This document shows, one piece after another, positions 12,980 through 23,477 of a DNA stretch of 64,000 nt. The notes under the pieces were generated by a model, which searched no databases, had not been told where the DNA came from, and saw nothing but the letters and a program-made list of their open reading frames with translations. Location: positions 232,367 through 296,366 of the forward strand of contig NZ_WTUX01000010.1 of NCBI RefSeq assembly GCF_009882975.1. Reading direction: 5' to 3'. The position numbers and the translations under genes were made by a program. This DNA comes from Maritimibacter harenae (GTDB lineage Bacteria; Pseudomonadota; Alphaproteobacteria; Rhodobacterales; Rhodobacteraceae). Position 1 is the stretch's first letter, and each line of letters starts with the position of its first letter.

Positions 12980-13861
12980 ATGCCAAGTCTTAAGGACCTG
13001 AAAAACAGGATCGACAGCGTCAAGTCGACGCGGAAGATCACCAAGGCCATGCAGATGGTCGCGGCGGCCAAGCTTCGCCGTGCCCAGGAAGCGGCCGAGG
13101 CCTCGCGCCCCTACACGGAACGGTTCAACGCCGTTCTCGCGGGGCTGGCCAAGGCGGCGTCCGGATCGGACGCGGCTCCGCTTCTGCTGCGTGGCACGGG
13201 CTCGGACAACGTCCAGCTGGTGGTCGTCATGACCGCCGAGCGCGGCCTGTGCGGTGGCTTCAACTCGTCGATCGTGAAGCTTGCGAAGACCCGGATCGCG
13301 GCGCTGCTCGAATCCGGCAAGACGGTCAAGATCATGACCGTCGGCAAGAAGGGCCGCGAACAGCTCAAGCGTGACTACGAAGACCTCTTCGTCGCCCACG
13401 TGGACCTGTCCGAGGTCAAGAACATCGGCTACCCGAACGCGCAGGACATCGCGAGTGACCTGATCAACCGCTATGAAGCGGGCGAGTTCGATGTCGCCAC
13501 CATCTTCTTCAACACGTTCGAGAACGTGGTGACGCAGGTGCCGACCGAGAACCAGATCATCCCCGCCAAGTTCGACGACGTCGAAACCGAGGGCGCGGAA
13601 ACGGGCTACGTCTACGACTACGAACCGTCGGAAGAAGAGGTGCTCGCCACCCTCCTGCCGCAGGGCGTGTCGACCGCGATCTTCTCGGCGCTGCTCGAGA
13701 ACTCGGCGTCCGAACAGGGCGCGCGGATGTCCGCGATGGACAACGCCACCCGCAACGCGGGCGAGATGATCGACAAGCTCACGATCGAGTACAACCGCTC
13801 GCGTCAGGCCGTCATCACCAACGAACTGATCGAGATTATTTCGGGCGCCGAGGCGCTCTAA
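12980..13861 (+). CDS. atpG: F1F0 ATP synthase gamma subunit
   Basis: The 293-residue protein is the central rotor shaft of F1. The N-terminal helix motif [20 protein letters not shown] and the C-terminal [18 protein letters not shown] stretch are the conserved coiled-coil halves that contact the alpha3beta3 ring. It lies between atpA and atpD with short spacers in the standard order. An insertion-type segment near residues 195-215 ([18 protein letters not shown]) is acidic, as in other alphaproteobacterial gamma subunits. Confidence 0.97.
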   Translation: MPSLKDLKNRIDSVKSTRKITKAMQMVAAAKLRRAQEAAEASRPYTERFNAVLAGLAKAASGSDAAPLLLRGTGSDNVQLVVVMTAERGLCGGFNSSIVKLAKTRIAALLESGKTVKIMTVGKKGREQLKRDYEDLFVAHVDLSEVKNIGYPNAQDIASDLINRYEAGEFDVATIFFNTFENVVTQVPTENQIIPAKFDDVETEGAETGYVYDYEPSEEEVLATLLPQGVSTAIFSALLENSASEQGARMSAMDNATRNAGEMIDKLTIEYNRSRQAVITNELIEIISGAEAL

Positions 13862-15304
<1,443 letters not shown>

Positions 15305-15355
15305 TCGGTCTTCCCCCGCCCACGGGCGGGGGGCGGCTCCGATCAGGAGACAAAC

Positions 15356-15769
15356 ATGGCTGACATGATGCAATTCGACCTGGTGTCGCCGGAGCGCCGC
15401 CTGACCTCGACCGAGGCCAGCGCGGTGCAGATCCCCGGCGCCGACGGCGATTTCACGGCGATGGTGAGCCACGCGCCGACCATCGCCACGCTGCGTCCCG
15501 GCATCGTGACCGTGCAGGGCGCGGGCGGCGAAGAGAAGTTCGTCGTGACCGGCGGGTTCGCCGAGGTCACGCCGGACGGCACCAGCGTCCTGGCCGAGCG
15601 TGCGATGCCCGCGGGCGAAGTGACCCAAGACGTCATCGACGAGTTCGTGGCCTCCGCCGTTGCCGCGCGCGACAACGCCTCGCCGGAGATGGTCGACGAG
15701 CTGTCCAAGCAGGTCGGCGACATCGCCCTCGTGGCGGCCGAGCTGGGACTCCAGGCCAAGCAAAGCTGA
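15356..15769 (+). CDS. atpC: F1F0 ATP synthase epsilon subunit
   Basis: The 137-residue protein regulates F1 and joins the rotor to the c-ring. The N-terminal beta sandwich is recognisable from QFDLVSPERRL through GADGDFTAMVSHAPTIATL, the usual epsilon signature. The C-terminal helical hairpin is short (about residues 88-137). It closes the operon and is followed within 30 bases by a strong intrinsic terminator. Confidence 0.95.
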   Translation: MADMMQFDLVSPERRLTSTEASAVQIPGADGDFTAMVSHAPTIATLRPGIVTVQGAGGEEKFVVTGGFAEVTPDGTSVLAERAMPAGEVTQDVIDEFVASAVAARDNASPEMVDELSKQVGDIALVAAELGLQAKQS

Positions 15770-15798
15770 CAAGAACCCGGACAACCGGGGGACAGTGG

Positions 15799-15831
15799 GG
15801 CCCTGCATCTTCGGATGCGGGGCCTTTTTTT
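15799..15831 (+). terminator. Rho-independent terminator of the atp operon
   Basis: An 11-bp stem (15799-15809 with 15814-15824, one G-U pair) is capped by a TTCG tetraloop and followed by seven T. The stable UUCG loop and U-tract make this a textbook terminator. Confidence 0.93.
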
Positions 15832-15950
15832 GTGCGGTGGCCAATGGCTCAGCCGGGCATCGCGTCCGAAGCCTGCGTGGATTTCCGGTCAAACCGCCGG
15901 TTTTCGCCCGTCGCGAACGTCATTGATCGAAACGCGGGCGCGCCTTAGCA

Positions 15951-17177
15951 ATGGCCATGACCGCCCGCCGCCCGCTTCTCTTCATCCTGGCAACCATCCT
16001 GATCGACGCGATCGGGATCGGCCTGATCTTTCCGCTGATGCCGGACCTGATGGACCGTGTCGGCGCAGGCGGCGCGTCGAACGGGGCGGTGCTGGGTGGT
16101 ATCCTGATGGCCGCCTACGCTGCGACCCAATTCCTCTGCGCCCCGGCGGTCGGCGGCATCTCGGACGCGATCGGGCGCAAGCCGGTGTTGCTGGTGGCGC
16201 TCGCGACGCTGGCCGTCGATTACGCGATCATGGCGCTCGCGACGAGCTTCTGGCTCCTCCTCGTGGGCCGGCTGCTCGCCGGGGTGGCCGGGGCGACCTA
16301 CATCACCGCGACCGCCTACCTCGCCGATATCTCTCCGCCCGGGGAGCGGGCGGCGAACTTCGGCCTGATCGGCGGGACCTTCGGCATCGGCTTCGTGCTG
16401 GGCCCGGCCTTGGGCGGGCTTCTCGCGGGGATCAGCGTTTCCGCGCCCTTCTGGGTCGCCGCCGCCTTGTCAGCCGCGAACGTGGGGTTCGGCCTGGCCG
16501 TCCTGCCCGAAAGCCTCGCGCCCGGGAAGCGGCGCGCCTTTACCCGGGGAGACCTGAACCCGTTCGGCGCGATCCGCGATGCCTTCCGCCTGCCGGCGTT
16601 GGCCCTGCCGCTGGCCTGCCTCTTCGTGTTCGAGTTCGCGAACATGGTCTACCCGACGCTCTGGGCGTTCTGGGGTAGGGCGGCCTTCGGCTGGTCGGCG
16701 GCGATGATCGGCCTCACGCTCGCGGCCTACGGCGTGGGCGTGGCACTGACCCAGGGCGTGCTGATGCCCGCGCTCCTCAAACGAACCAGCGACTTCCGTG
16801 TCATGGTCTTCGCGCTCGCCACCGGCGCGGTCGCGGCGCTGGCCTTCGGCGTCATCGGCGCGCCGTGGATGGTGGCGGTGGTCCTGCCGATCGCCTGCCT
16901 GTCCGACATGGCGCCGCCGACCATGACCGCGATGATGTCGAACGCCACGGCCGAGGACCGGCAGGGCGTGTTGCAGGGTGTCATCGCCTCGCTGGGCTCG
17001 CTCGCCGCGGTCTTTGCGCCGCTGGTGATGACCCCGCTCTTTCGCCAGTTCTCCGGCCCCGACGCCGCGATCCGCCTCCCCGGGGCCCCGTTCCTCTTCG
17101 CGGGCGTGCTGATGCTGCTCCTGCTGCCGGTGGTGGGCCGGCTCCGCGCGGGGCCCTTGCCGGCCACCAAGGCTTGA
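15951..17177 (+). CDS. MFS transporter, TetA-like drug:proton antiporter family
   Basis: The 408-residue protein has twelve hydrophobic segments. The first reads ILIDAIGIGLIFPLMPDLM, as in TetA-type exporters, and the loop 2-3 motif A is GGISDAIGRKPVL (about residues 68-80). Motif C-like GGTFGIGFVLGPALGGLLA lies in segment 5. This places it in the DHA1/TetA group of proton-driven exporters in the inner membrane. The actual substrate is unknown, and resistance to tetracycline should not be assumed. It is an isolated gene with no adjacent TetR-type repressor. Confidence 0.85.
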   Translation: MAMTARRPLLFILATILIDAIGIGLIFPLMPDLMDRVGAGGASNGAVLGGILMAAYAATQFLCAPAVGGISDAIGRKPVLLVALATLAVDYAIMALATSFWLLLVGRLLAGVAGATYITATAYLADISPPGERAANFGLIGGTFGIGFVLGPALGGLLAGISVSAPFWVAAALSAANVGFGLAVLPESLAPGKRRAFTRGDLNPFGAIRDAFRLPALALPLACLFVFEFANMVYPTLWAFWGRAAFGWSAAMIGLTLAAYGVGVALTQGVLMPALLKRTSDFRVMVFALATGAVAALAFGVIGAPWMVAVVLPIACLSDMAPPTMTAMMSNATAEDRQGVLQGVIASLGSLAAVFAPLVMTPLFRQFSGPDAAIRLPGAPFLFAGVLMLLLLPVVGRLRAGPLPATKA

Positions 17178-17242
17178 TGCCGGGCGCCGCTTTCGGGCAG
17201 GTTCGACTTCGGCAGCAACGACAGGACAGGCAGGGTTCCGAC

Positions 17243-17593
17243 ATGTGGCGGATCAGAACGCACCGGATGGGGATCGACCGCGGGTCGCAATTGCTCTTTT
17301 CGGATTTCGCCAACGACGGCGCGATGTGGGCGGGGGAGGGGCACCGCGACATCCGCGTGTTGATCACGTTTTCGGAGCGTTTCGTCACGCCCCCCGTCGT
17401 GATGGTCGGCATGTCGATGCTGGACGTCGCCAACGACGCCAACACGCGGGTCGACATCTCGTCGGACAACGTGACCGAGACGGATTTCGAGATCGTGTTC
17501 CACACCTGGGGCGACACGAAGGTCGCCCGCGCGCGGGCCGACTGGATGGCCTTCGGCGAGGTGGCGGACGACGACGACTGGGATGTGCCCTAG
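17243..17593 (+). CDS. H-type lectin domain protein
   Basis: The 116-residue protein matches the H-type lectin fold (discoidin II/Helix pomatia agglutinin family). The core includes RVLITFSERFVTPPVVM-like sequence (residues about 36-53) followed by alternating beta strands ending with DFEIVFHTWGDTKVARARADW. Such domains bind N-acetylgalactosamine-type sugars, and in alphaproteobacteria the single-domain forms are uncharacterised. There is no obvious signal peptide. The start is the ATG beginning MWRIRTHRM. The C-terminus is acidic (DDDDW). It converges on prs. Confidence 0.75.
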   Translation: MWRIRTHRMGIDRGSQLLFSDFANDGAMWAGEGHRDIRVLITFSERFVTPPVVMVGMSMLDVANDANTRVDISSDNVTETDFEIVFHTWGDTKVARARADWMAFGEVADDDDWDVP

Positions 17594-17608
17594 CCGTCGT
17601 CTTGGAGA

Positions 17609-18622
17609 TCAGGAGTAATAGGTCTCGTAGAGCGGCTGGAGCGTTTCGTGCTCGAACAGCGACGACACCGAGGTACCGCCCCAGATGTTCAGGATCGCCT
17701 GCGCGAAGATCGGCGCCATCGGCACGATGCGGATGTTCGGCGCGGCCGCGACCTCGGGCGTGGGGGCGATCGAGTCGGTCAGCACGAGGCTCTTGAGCTT
17801 CGAGGCCGTGACGCGTTCAACCGCCGGGTTCGACATGACCCCGTGGGTGATATAGGCGTGCACCTCCTGCGCGCCGCTTTCCATCAGCACATCCGCGGCC
17901 TTGCACAGGGTGCCGGCCGTGTCGCAGATGTCGTCGACGATGATGCAGCGCTTGCCGGTCACGTCGCCGATCACGGTCATTTCGGCCACTTCGCCCGCCT
18001 TCTCGCGGCGCTTGTCCACGATGGCGAGCGGCGCTTCGATCCGCTTGGCCAGCTCACGGGCGCGGGCCACGCCACCCACGTCGGGCGAGATGACCATCAC
18101 GTCGTCCATGCAGTCCTTGAAATGGTGCTTCACGTCGAGCGCGAAGACCGGGCTGGCATAGAGGTTGTCGACCGGCATGTCGAAGAAGCCCTGGATCTGC
18201 GTCGCGTGCAGGTCCATCGTTAGGACCCGCTCGATCCCGGCCTGGCTGATCATGTTGGCCACCAGCTTGGCACTGATCGGCGTGCGCGCCTTGGTGCGCC
18301 GGTCCTGCCGGGCGTAGCCGAAGTAGGGGATCACGGCCGTGATCCGGCCCGCCGACGAGCGGCGCAGCGTGTCGGCGATGATGAGCAGTTCCATCAGGTT
18401 GTCGTTCGCGGGCCGCGAGGTCGACTGGATGATGAACATGTCCTCGCCGCGCACGTTTTCGTGCACTTCGACGAAAACCTCCGCGTCGTTGAACCGCTCG
18501 ACCCGCGCTTCGACCAGTTTGACCTGTGATCCGCGATGGATGGACATCCGTCGGGCCACGGCCTCGGCAAGTTGCAGGTTGGCATTTCCCGAGATGAGCT
18601 TGGGTTCGGTGATCGCAGGCAT
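17609..18622 (-). CDS. prs: Ribose-phosphate pyrophosphokinase (PRPP synthetase)
   Basis: The 337-residue enzyme makes 5-phosphoribosyl-1-pyrophosphate from ribose 5-phosphate and ATP, feeding nucleotide, His and Trp synthesis. The flexible-loop and ATP motifs include [10 protein letters not shown]. The PRPP-binding signature [14 protein letters not shown] lies near residue 230. An ATG 63 bases upstream is in frame, but [19 protein letters not shown] is the usual family start. Compared with the E. coli enzyme it has a slightly extended loop region. It is convergent with the lectin gene. Confidence 0.96.
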   Translation of the reverse strand: MPAITEPKLISGNANLQLAEAVARRMSIHRGSQVKLVEARVERFNDAEVFVEVHENVRGEDMFIIQSTSRPANDNLMELLIIADTLRRSSAGRITAVIPYFGYARQDRRTKARTPISAKLVANMISQAGIERVLTMDLHATQIQGFFDMPVDNLYASPVFALDVKHHFKDCMDDVMVISPDVGGVARARELAKRIEAPLAIVDKRREKAGEVAEMTVIGDVTGKRCIIVDDICDTAGTLCKAADVLMESGAQEVHAYITHGVMSNPAVERVTASKLKSLVLTDSIAPTPEVAAAPNIRIVPMAPIFAQAILNIWGGTSVSSLFEHETLQPLYETYYS

Positions 18623-18727
18623 GGAGATTTCCCCGGCTGTCCATGTAACAGAATCGCGACTGGTCGCGTTGACTTCGCTTAGCACCGGGCTAGGTTCATG
18701 GCCACCGTGGGATGGGGAGAAGTCGAC

Positions 18728-19327
18728 ATGACGACGATCGCGTATTATTTCAGCACGATTTCACCGTACACCTACATCGCCGGCCCCCGGCTGCGACGGA
18801 TCGTCGAAGAGCAGGGCGCCGAGATCGTGATGAAGCCCTTCGACATCATCGGCCTGTTTCCTCGCACCGGCGGCCTGCCGCTGCCCGAACGCCACCCGTC
18901 GCGTCAGGCCTATCGACTGGTCGACCTCGAGCGGCAGGCCAAGAAGGCCGGGCTTCCGATCAACGTGAAGCCCGCGCATTTCCCGACCAATGCCGCGCCC
19001 TCGTCCTATGCCATCATCGCCGCGCAGGCGGCGGGCGGGGGCGACGTGTTGGGGCTGGTGGAGCGGCTGCTCGCGGCCTGCTGGGCCGAGGAGCGGGACA
19101 TCGCGCAGGATGACGTGATCCGCGATTGCCTTTCGGCCGCCGGGTTCGATCCGAAGCTTGCCGACAGCGGGCTTCTTACCGGGGCCGAGACCTATGCCCG
19201 CAACCTCGAGGAGGCCGTGGCCGACGGCGTCTTCGGCGCACCCAGCTGGGTCGTAGACGGCGAGGCGCTGTTCTGGGGACAGGACCGGCTCGAGGATCTG
19301 GAGCTGCACTTCAAGGGTGAGCTGTGA
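18728..19327 (+). CDS. 2-hydroxychromene-2-carboxylate isomerase-like protein
   Basis: The 199-residue DsbA-fold protein begins [19 protein letters not shown], with the Ser-x-x-Pro-like active-site loop of HCCA isomerases, and ends with [19 protein letters not shown]. It resembles the protein at 5770-6369 in both motifs but is clearly diverged. Glutathione-dependent isomerisation or conjugation is inferred, and the substrate is not known. The start is the ATG giving MTTIAYY rather than one ten codons earlier. Its stop overlaps the start of the alpha/beta hydrolase gene, so the two are coupled. Confidence 0.82.
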   Translation: MTTIAYYFSTISPYTYIAGPRLRRIVEEQGAEIVMKPFDIIGLFPRTGGLPLPERHPSRQAYRLVDLERQAKKAGLPINVKPAHFPTNAAPSSYAIIAAQAAGGGDVLGLVERLLAACWAEERDIAQDDVIRDCLSAAGFDPKLADSGLLTGAETYARNLEEAVADGVFGAPSWVVDGEALFWGQDRLEDLELHFKGEL

Positions 19328-20145
19328 TGGACAGCGGTTCGCCGCGCCAACGCATCGCAGATCACCTGGTTCACGTGGAAACGATGGGCTCCGGCGTGCG
19401 CCGGGCGCTCTTCATCCATTGCACGCTGGGGCACAGCGGCATCTGGACCGGGGTCGAGGCCGCGCTGCTCGACCGGCTTTCCATGACCGCCTTCGACCGG
19501 CCCGGGCACGGACGCTCCGGTCTCTGGACCGGGGGCGACGACGGGAAGGCTTTGCACGACCTCAACACCGAGATCGCCGGCCGGCTGATCGAGCGGCGCG
19601 CCGACGTGATCGGTCACAGCTACGGCGCCACGGTGGCGCTGCGCCTTGCGCTCGACTGGCCGGACCACGTGCGCAGCCTGACGCTGATCGAACCGGTGTT
19701 CTTCGCCGCCATCAAGGGGACGGAGGAGTACGCGCAGGCGCGGGGGATGATGGAGACCCTGCGCGCGCAGATCGCGGCGGGTGACCGGATCGGGGCCGCG
19801 CGGCTCTTTCACGACGTGACCAACCCGGGCCTGCCGTTCGACCGGCTGTCGCCCGACCGGCAGGCGCGCCGGGCGGAGATGATCGACATCGTCGTACAGG
19901 AAAGCCCCGCCACCTTCGACGACACCGCCGGAATGCTGGCCCCCGGTCGGCTGGAACGGATCAGCCAGCCCGTGATGCTGCTGGAAAGCGGCAACCCGCC
20001 CACCGGCATCCGGGCCGTGCACGAAGCGCTGGCCGCGCGCATCCCGCAGGCGCAGCGCGTGGTCGTGGCGGGATCGGATCACATGGTGCCGCGGACCCAC
20101 CCGACCAACGTGGCCGGCGAGATCGCCGCGTTCCTGAAGGTCTGA
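19327..20145 (+). CDS. Alpha/beta hydrolase
   Basis: The 272-residue protein has the nucleophile elbow GHSYGATVA (Ser near residue 98), an oxyanion-hole region ALFIHCTLGHSG near residue 27, and a C-terminal SDHMVP supplying the catalytic His. The acid is probably the Asp/Glu in the strand before ESGNPPTGI. It is a soluble esterase or lyase-type hydrolase of unknown substrate. The start ATG overlaps the upstream stop by one base, and a GTG one codon earlier is possible. Its stop abuts the ltaE stop with no gap. Confidence 0.8.
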   Translation: MDSGSPRQRIADHLVHVETMGSGVRRALFIHCTLGHSGIWTGVEAALLDRLSMTAFDRPGHGRSGLWTGGDDGKALHDLNTEIAGRLIERRADVIGHSYGATVALRLALDWPDHVRSLTLIEPVFFAAIKGTEEYAQARGMMETLRAQIAAGDRIGAARLFHDVTNPGLPFDRLSPDRQARRAEMIDIVVQESPATFDDTAGMLAPGRLERISQPVMLLESGNPPTGIRAVHEALAARIPQAQRVVVAGSDHMVPRTHPTNVAGEIAAFLKV

Positions 20146-21195
20146 TCAGCCGCGCAGGGTGTCGAGGAAGTGGTCGACCGCCTCGGGGCCCGTCGACCAG
20201 TCGCAGACGAGCCGCGCTGTCAGCCGCGCTTCGTCGGCCGCCCCGTCCAGCGTTCCGCCCCAGATGTGGTAGACCGCCCCCGCCTCGAACAGGCGCCGGT
20301 GGTCGCCCGCGGTGAAGGTGGGGAACATCATGTTGCCCGATGGCTCGTAGGCGAAGGACACGTCGTTCATCCCCGAAAGCCCGGCCTGGAGCAGTTCCCG
20401 CGCCCCGTTCGCCGCACGCGCAAGCTCCAGCCACAGGTCTTCTTCGAGATAGGCGTTCATCTGGGCGGCCAGGTAACGGTGCTTGGAGAACAGGTGCCCG
20501 CCGCGCTTGCGCCGAAGCTCGAATTCCCAGGCCTTCGCGGGGTCGAAGAAGACCACCGCCTCGGCCCCCATGAGCCCGTTCTTGGTGCCGCCGAAGCTGA
20601 CCACGTCGACTCCGGCCTTCCACGTCATCTCGGCGGGCGTGCAATCAAGATCGACCAGCGCATTCGCGAAGCGTGCACCGTCCATGTGGACCGGCAGGCC
20701 GAAATCCTTGGCCACTTCGCACAGCGCGGTCAGGTCGCCGCGGCTGTAGAGCGTGCCGCGCTCGGTAATCTGGGTGATCGAGACGGGGCCGCGCTGGGGC
20801 CCGTGAACACCACGGCTTTCTTCGGCCGCGATCGTCTCGCGCAGGGCCGAGGCCGTCATCCGCCCGTCCTCGGTCGGCACGAGGGTGAGCTTCGCGCCGC
20901 CGGTGTAGAACTCTGGCGCATTGCATTCGTCTTCGTGGATATGGGCCACGTCGCTGCAGAAGACCGTGTGATAGGGCTGCGCATAGCTGGCGAGCGACAG
21001 CACGTTCGCCGCCGTCCCGGTGGCCACGAAATGGACCGACGCCTCCGGCGCCTCGAAGATTTCGCGGATGCGCGCGACGGCTTCTGCGGTCACGGGATCG
21101 GCGCCGTAACTGCCGACATGGCCCTCGTTGGCGGCGGCGAGCGCCTCCAACACCTTGGGGTGAACGGGTCCGGCATTGTCCGAGGCGAAATGCAT
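20146..21195 (-). CDS. ltaE: Low-specificity L-threonine aldolase
   Basis: The 349-residue PLP enzyme cleaves L-threonine and allo-threonine to glycine and acetaldehyde. The start MHFASDNAGPVHP is typical of the beta-eliminating lyase/threonine aldolase family. HMDGARFANAL holds the Asp that pairs with the PLP pyridine nitrogen. SFGGTKNGLMGAEAVVFF holds the PLP lysine (near residue 200). It is coupled to the upstream cysteine-cluster gene by a TGATG overlap. Confidence 0.92.
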   Translation of the reverse strand: MHFASDNAGPVHPKVLEALAAANEGHVGSYGADPVTAEAVARIREIFEAPEASVHFVATGTAANVLSLASYAQPYHTVFCSDVAHIHEDECNAPEFYTGGAKLTLVPTEDGRMTASALRETIAAEESRGVHGPQRGPVSITQITERGTLYSRGDLTALCEVAKDFGLPVHMDGARFANALVDLDCTPAEMTWKAGVDVVSFGGTKNGLMGAEAVVFFDPAKAWEFELRRKRGGHLFSKHRYLAAQMNAYLEEDLWLELARAANGARELLQAGLSGMNDVSFAYEPSGNMMFPTFTAGDHRRLFEAGAVYHIWGGTLDGAADEARLTARLVCDWSTGPEAVDHFLDTLRG

Positions 21196-21647
21196 CACAG
21201 GTCCTCTTCGATCAGGTAATCTTCCCACTCGTCTTCGGCGATCTCGAACTCCGGCACGGTCCAGCCGCGCACCGACACGCCCGCCTTGTGAACGCTGTCC
21301 GGGTGGCCTGAGATCAGCGGGTGCCAGTCGTGGAGCGGTTTGCCTTCGTGGCGCAGGCGATAGGCGCAGGTCGCGGGCATGAAATAGGCCACGTCCGCCA
21401 TCGTCTCCGGCGTGAGCACGATACATTCGGGGACGAAGTGCAGCCGGATGTCGTATTGCGAGCAGCGGCAGGTGTCGTTGTCCAGAAGGCGGCAGGCCAC
21501 GCGGGTGAAGGCGACCTCGCCGGTCTCCTCGTCCTCGAGCTTGTTGAGGCAGCACTTGCCACAGCCGTCGCACAACGCTTCCCACTCCTCGGGTGTGAGG
21601 TCGCCAAGGGGCAGGGTCCAGAATGATTTGCGTAGTCGAGTCGCCAT
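21195..21647 (-). CDS. YcgN-like (UPF0260) cysteine-cluster protein
   Basis: The 150-residue protein has the CDGCGKCCLNKLEDEE cluster near residues 26-41, followed by CRLLDNDTCRCSQY and a later CAYR. This spacing is characteristic of the YcgN/UPF0260 branch of the YkgJ zinc- or iron-binding cysteine-cluster proteins. The function is unknown. The chosen start gives MATRLRKSFW, and a longer frame upstream would add 27 residues unrelated to the family. It is translationally coupled to ltaE. Confidence 0.87.
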   Translation of the reverse strand: MATRLRKSFWTLPLGDLTPEEWEALCDGCGKCCLNKLEDEETGEVAFTRVACRLLDNDTCRCSQYDIRLHFVPECIVLTPETMADVAYFMPATCAYRLRHEGKPLHDWHPLISGHPDSVHKAGVSVRGWTVPEFEIAEDEWEDYLIEEDL

Positions 21648-21805
21648 CCGCGGACCCTCGCCCAGCGGGCGGGGAATGAAAAGAGCGCAGCTTTGCGGTG
21701 AGCAGGTTGACGCAAGGGCGCCTGGCAACGAGAAACAACCTTAAGCTGCAAGAATCATTGTGATAACGCACAGGTTGTGTAATGTGGCGCCAGGAGCAGA
21801 AACGC

Positions 21806-22993
21806 ATGCTGACCGCCCGATCTTCAAGACACCAGCAGGTCGCCGCAGGCGTTCGTGCCCAGCTTGACCTGCACCTGGAACGGATCCGGCGGGCGCTCGG
21901 GTTCGAGACCGTGTTCATCGCACGGGTCGCCGGCGGTGAGCGGCGGGTGGAGGCGATCTCGGCCGCGCCGTCATCGGGGCCCGCGCTCCGGCCCGGCGAC
22001 ATCCGCCCGGCACAGGATTGCCCCGTCGTCGTCTCGACCGCCCTGCGCCACGGCGACCTGTTCGCGGGCCAGGTCCATGCGGACACCGTCGCCCGACCGC
22101 CGCCATTTGCCGCTGCCCAAGGCGTGCCCGTTGCCCTGCCCGGCGGCGCGCTCTTCGGGGTCCTGGGCGGGATTGGCGACCGGACAGACGCGGCCCCGGT
22201 CCTGAAAGAGGCCGCACGCGTGATCGAGGTGATCCTCGACATCCTCCGCCACGAAGAACTCATGGCCCAGCAGGTGCGCGGCATGATCATGCACGTGATC
22301 CAGGCGGGGCTCTTCCGGGCGGTGTTCCAGCCGGTCCGGGATCTCGACACCGGCAGCGTCATCTACCGAGAGGGGCTGACGCGTCTCGACGACAGCCTCG
22401 AAACGGACGTGCCGCAGCTGTTGGCCGAGGCGCACGCGGTCGGCGCCGGCCCTGCGCTCGAACTGGCCTTCGCGCGGGCGATCCTGCGGGCGGGGCGCGA
22501 CTGGCCCGACGGGGCGGGGATTGCGATCAACCTGTCGGAGACGACCCTGCACTCGGAAGCCTTCACGGAATTCCTGTCCGAAGAGGCCGAGCCTGGGCTG
22601 ACGGTGGAGCTGACCGAACACGAGCCGGTCAGCGACTACCGCGCCCTCGGCGCGGTCGTGGAACGGTTGCGGGCGGCGGGTGTCAGCCTTGCCATCGACG
22701 ACGCGGGGTCCGGCTATACCTCCCTGCGCCATATCCTCGACCTCAAGCCCGACGTGCTCAAGATCGACGCGCAGCTCTCCGCCCGCGTCGACACCGATCC
22801 CGAGGCGCTGGCCCTGTTTCGCTTCCTGCAGCGCTACTGCGACGAGACGGGCACGCTCCTCGTGACCGAGGGAATCGAGCGGACCGAGCAGCTCGACGCG
22901 CTGCGGGCCATCGGCGTGCGTTACGTGCAGGGCTTCCATGTCGGCGCGCCCCGCGGCAGTCGGACCTCCGGCGACACGCCTGATATCGCTTGA
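21806..22993 (+). CDS. EAL-domain protein (putative cyclic-di-GMP phosphodiesterase)
   Basis: The 395-residue protein has an N-terminal region of about 150 residues that may be a GAF-like sensor, then an EAL domain (about 165-385). The signature EAL reads EGL (YREGLTRL). Other active-site elements are intact: INLSETT, ELTEHEP, AIDDAGSGYTSL, KIDAQL, TEGIER and VQGF. Phosphodiesterase activity is therefore plausible but unproven. No GGDEF domain or membrane segment is seen. The chosen ATG has AGGAG nine bases upstream, and an ATG eight codons earlier lacks one. It lies just upstream of the hpa operon. Confidence 0.82.
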   Translation: MLTARSSRHQQVAAGVRAQLDLHLERIRRALGFETVFIARVAGGERRVEAISAAPSSGPALRPGDIRPAQDCPVVVSTALRHGDLFAGQVHADTVARPPPFAAAQGVPVALPGGALFGVLGGIGDRTDAAPVLKEAARVIEVILDILRHEELMAQQVRGMIMHVIQAGLFRAVFQPVRDLDTGSVIYREGLTRLDDSLETDVPQLLAEAHAVGAGPALELAFARAILRAGRDWPDGAGIAINLSETTLHSEAFTEFLSEEAEPGLTVELTEHEPVSDYRALGAVVERLRAAGVSLAIDDAGSGYTSLRHILDLKPDVLKIDAQLSARVDTDPEALALFRFLQRYCDETGTLLVTEGIERTEQLDALRAIGVRYVQGFHVGAPRGSRTSGDTPDIA

Positions 22994-23029
22994 AAATCCG
23001 CCGTTGCGCGGGGCCGCGCCCCGGAGGTG

Positions 23030-23060
23030 TTGACAGTTGCGCATAAATTTAACATGTTAA
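23030..23060 (+). promoter_or_regulatory. Putative hpa promoter with palindromic operator
   Basis: TTGACA (23030-23035) is a good -35 element. The perfect 12-base palindrome TTAACATGTTAA (23049-23060) covers the place where the -10 element should lie, 19 bases ahead of the hpaF start. A MarR/HpaR- or GntR-type repressor site is inferred, and no such regulator gene lies next to the operon in this window. Confidence 0.5.
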
Positions 23061-23078
23061 GCAATATCAGGAGGACAC

Positions 23079-23474
23079 ATGGCGCATCTGAGCATCGAAT
23101 ATTCGCGGGGACTGGCCGACCGTGCCGACATCGCGGCCCTTTGCCGGGCACTTCACGCGGCGATGATCGATACCGGCATCTTTCCCCTCGCGGGCATCCG
23201 GGTGCGCGCCCATGCCGCCGACCATGCCGTCGTGGCCGACGGGTTGGACGACAACGATTTCGGCGCCCTCACGCTCGCCGTCGGGGCCGGGCGCACCACG
23301 GAGGCGCTGAAGGCGGCCGGTGACGTGATCTTCGCCGCGGCAAAATCCGCGCTGGCCGGGCCACTAGCCACCGAACATTTCGCCCTCTCGCTCGAGATCC
23401 GGGTCATCGACCCGTCGCTGAGCTGGAAGGACACCCCCATTCATGCCCGCCTGTCGGGCCGCAAGACGGAGTGA
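23079..23474 (+). CDS. hpaF: 5-carboxymethyl-2-hydroxymuconate isomerase
   Basis: The 131-residue protein begins MAHLSIEYSRGLADRADI, with a family-like short N-terminus before the catalytic strand. It is the small tautomerase-fold enzyme that isomerises 5-carboxymethyl-2-hydroxymuconate (CHM) in the homoprotocatechuate pathway. The E. coli C name is hpcD. It is the first gene of the operon and is preceded by AGGAGG. The stop lies three bases before the dehydrogenase start. Confidence 0.85.
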   Translation: MAHLSIEYSRGLADRADIAALCRALHAAMIDTGIFPLAGIRVRAHAADHAVVADGLDDNDFGALTLAVGAGRTTEALKAAGDVIFAAAKSALAGPLATEHFALSLEIRVIDPSLSWKDTPIHARLSGRKTE

Positions 23475-23477
23475 GAC

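Noticed and set aside
15951-17177. Tetracycline-resistance gene
   Set aside because: It has the TetA-like layout but no tetR partner, and many exporters of this group have other substrates.
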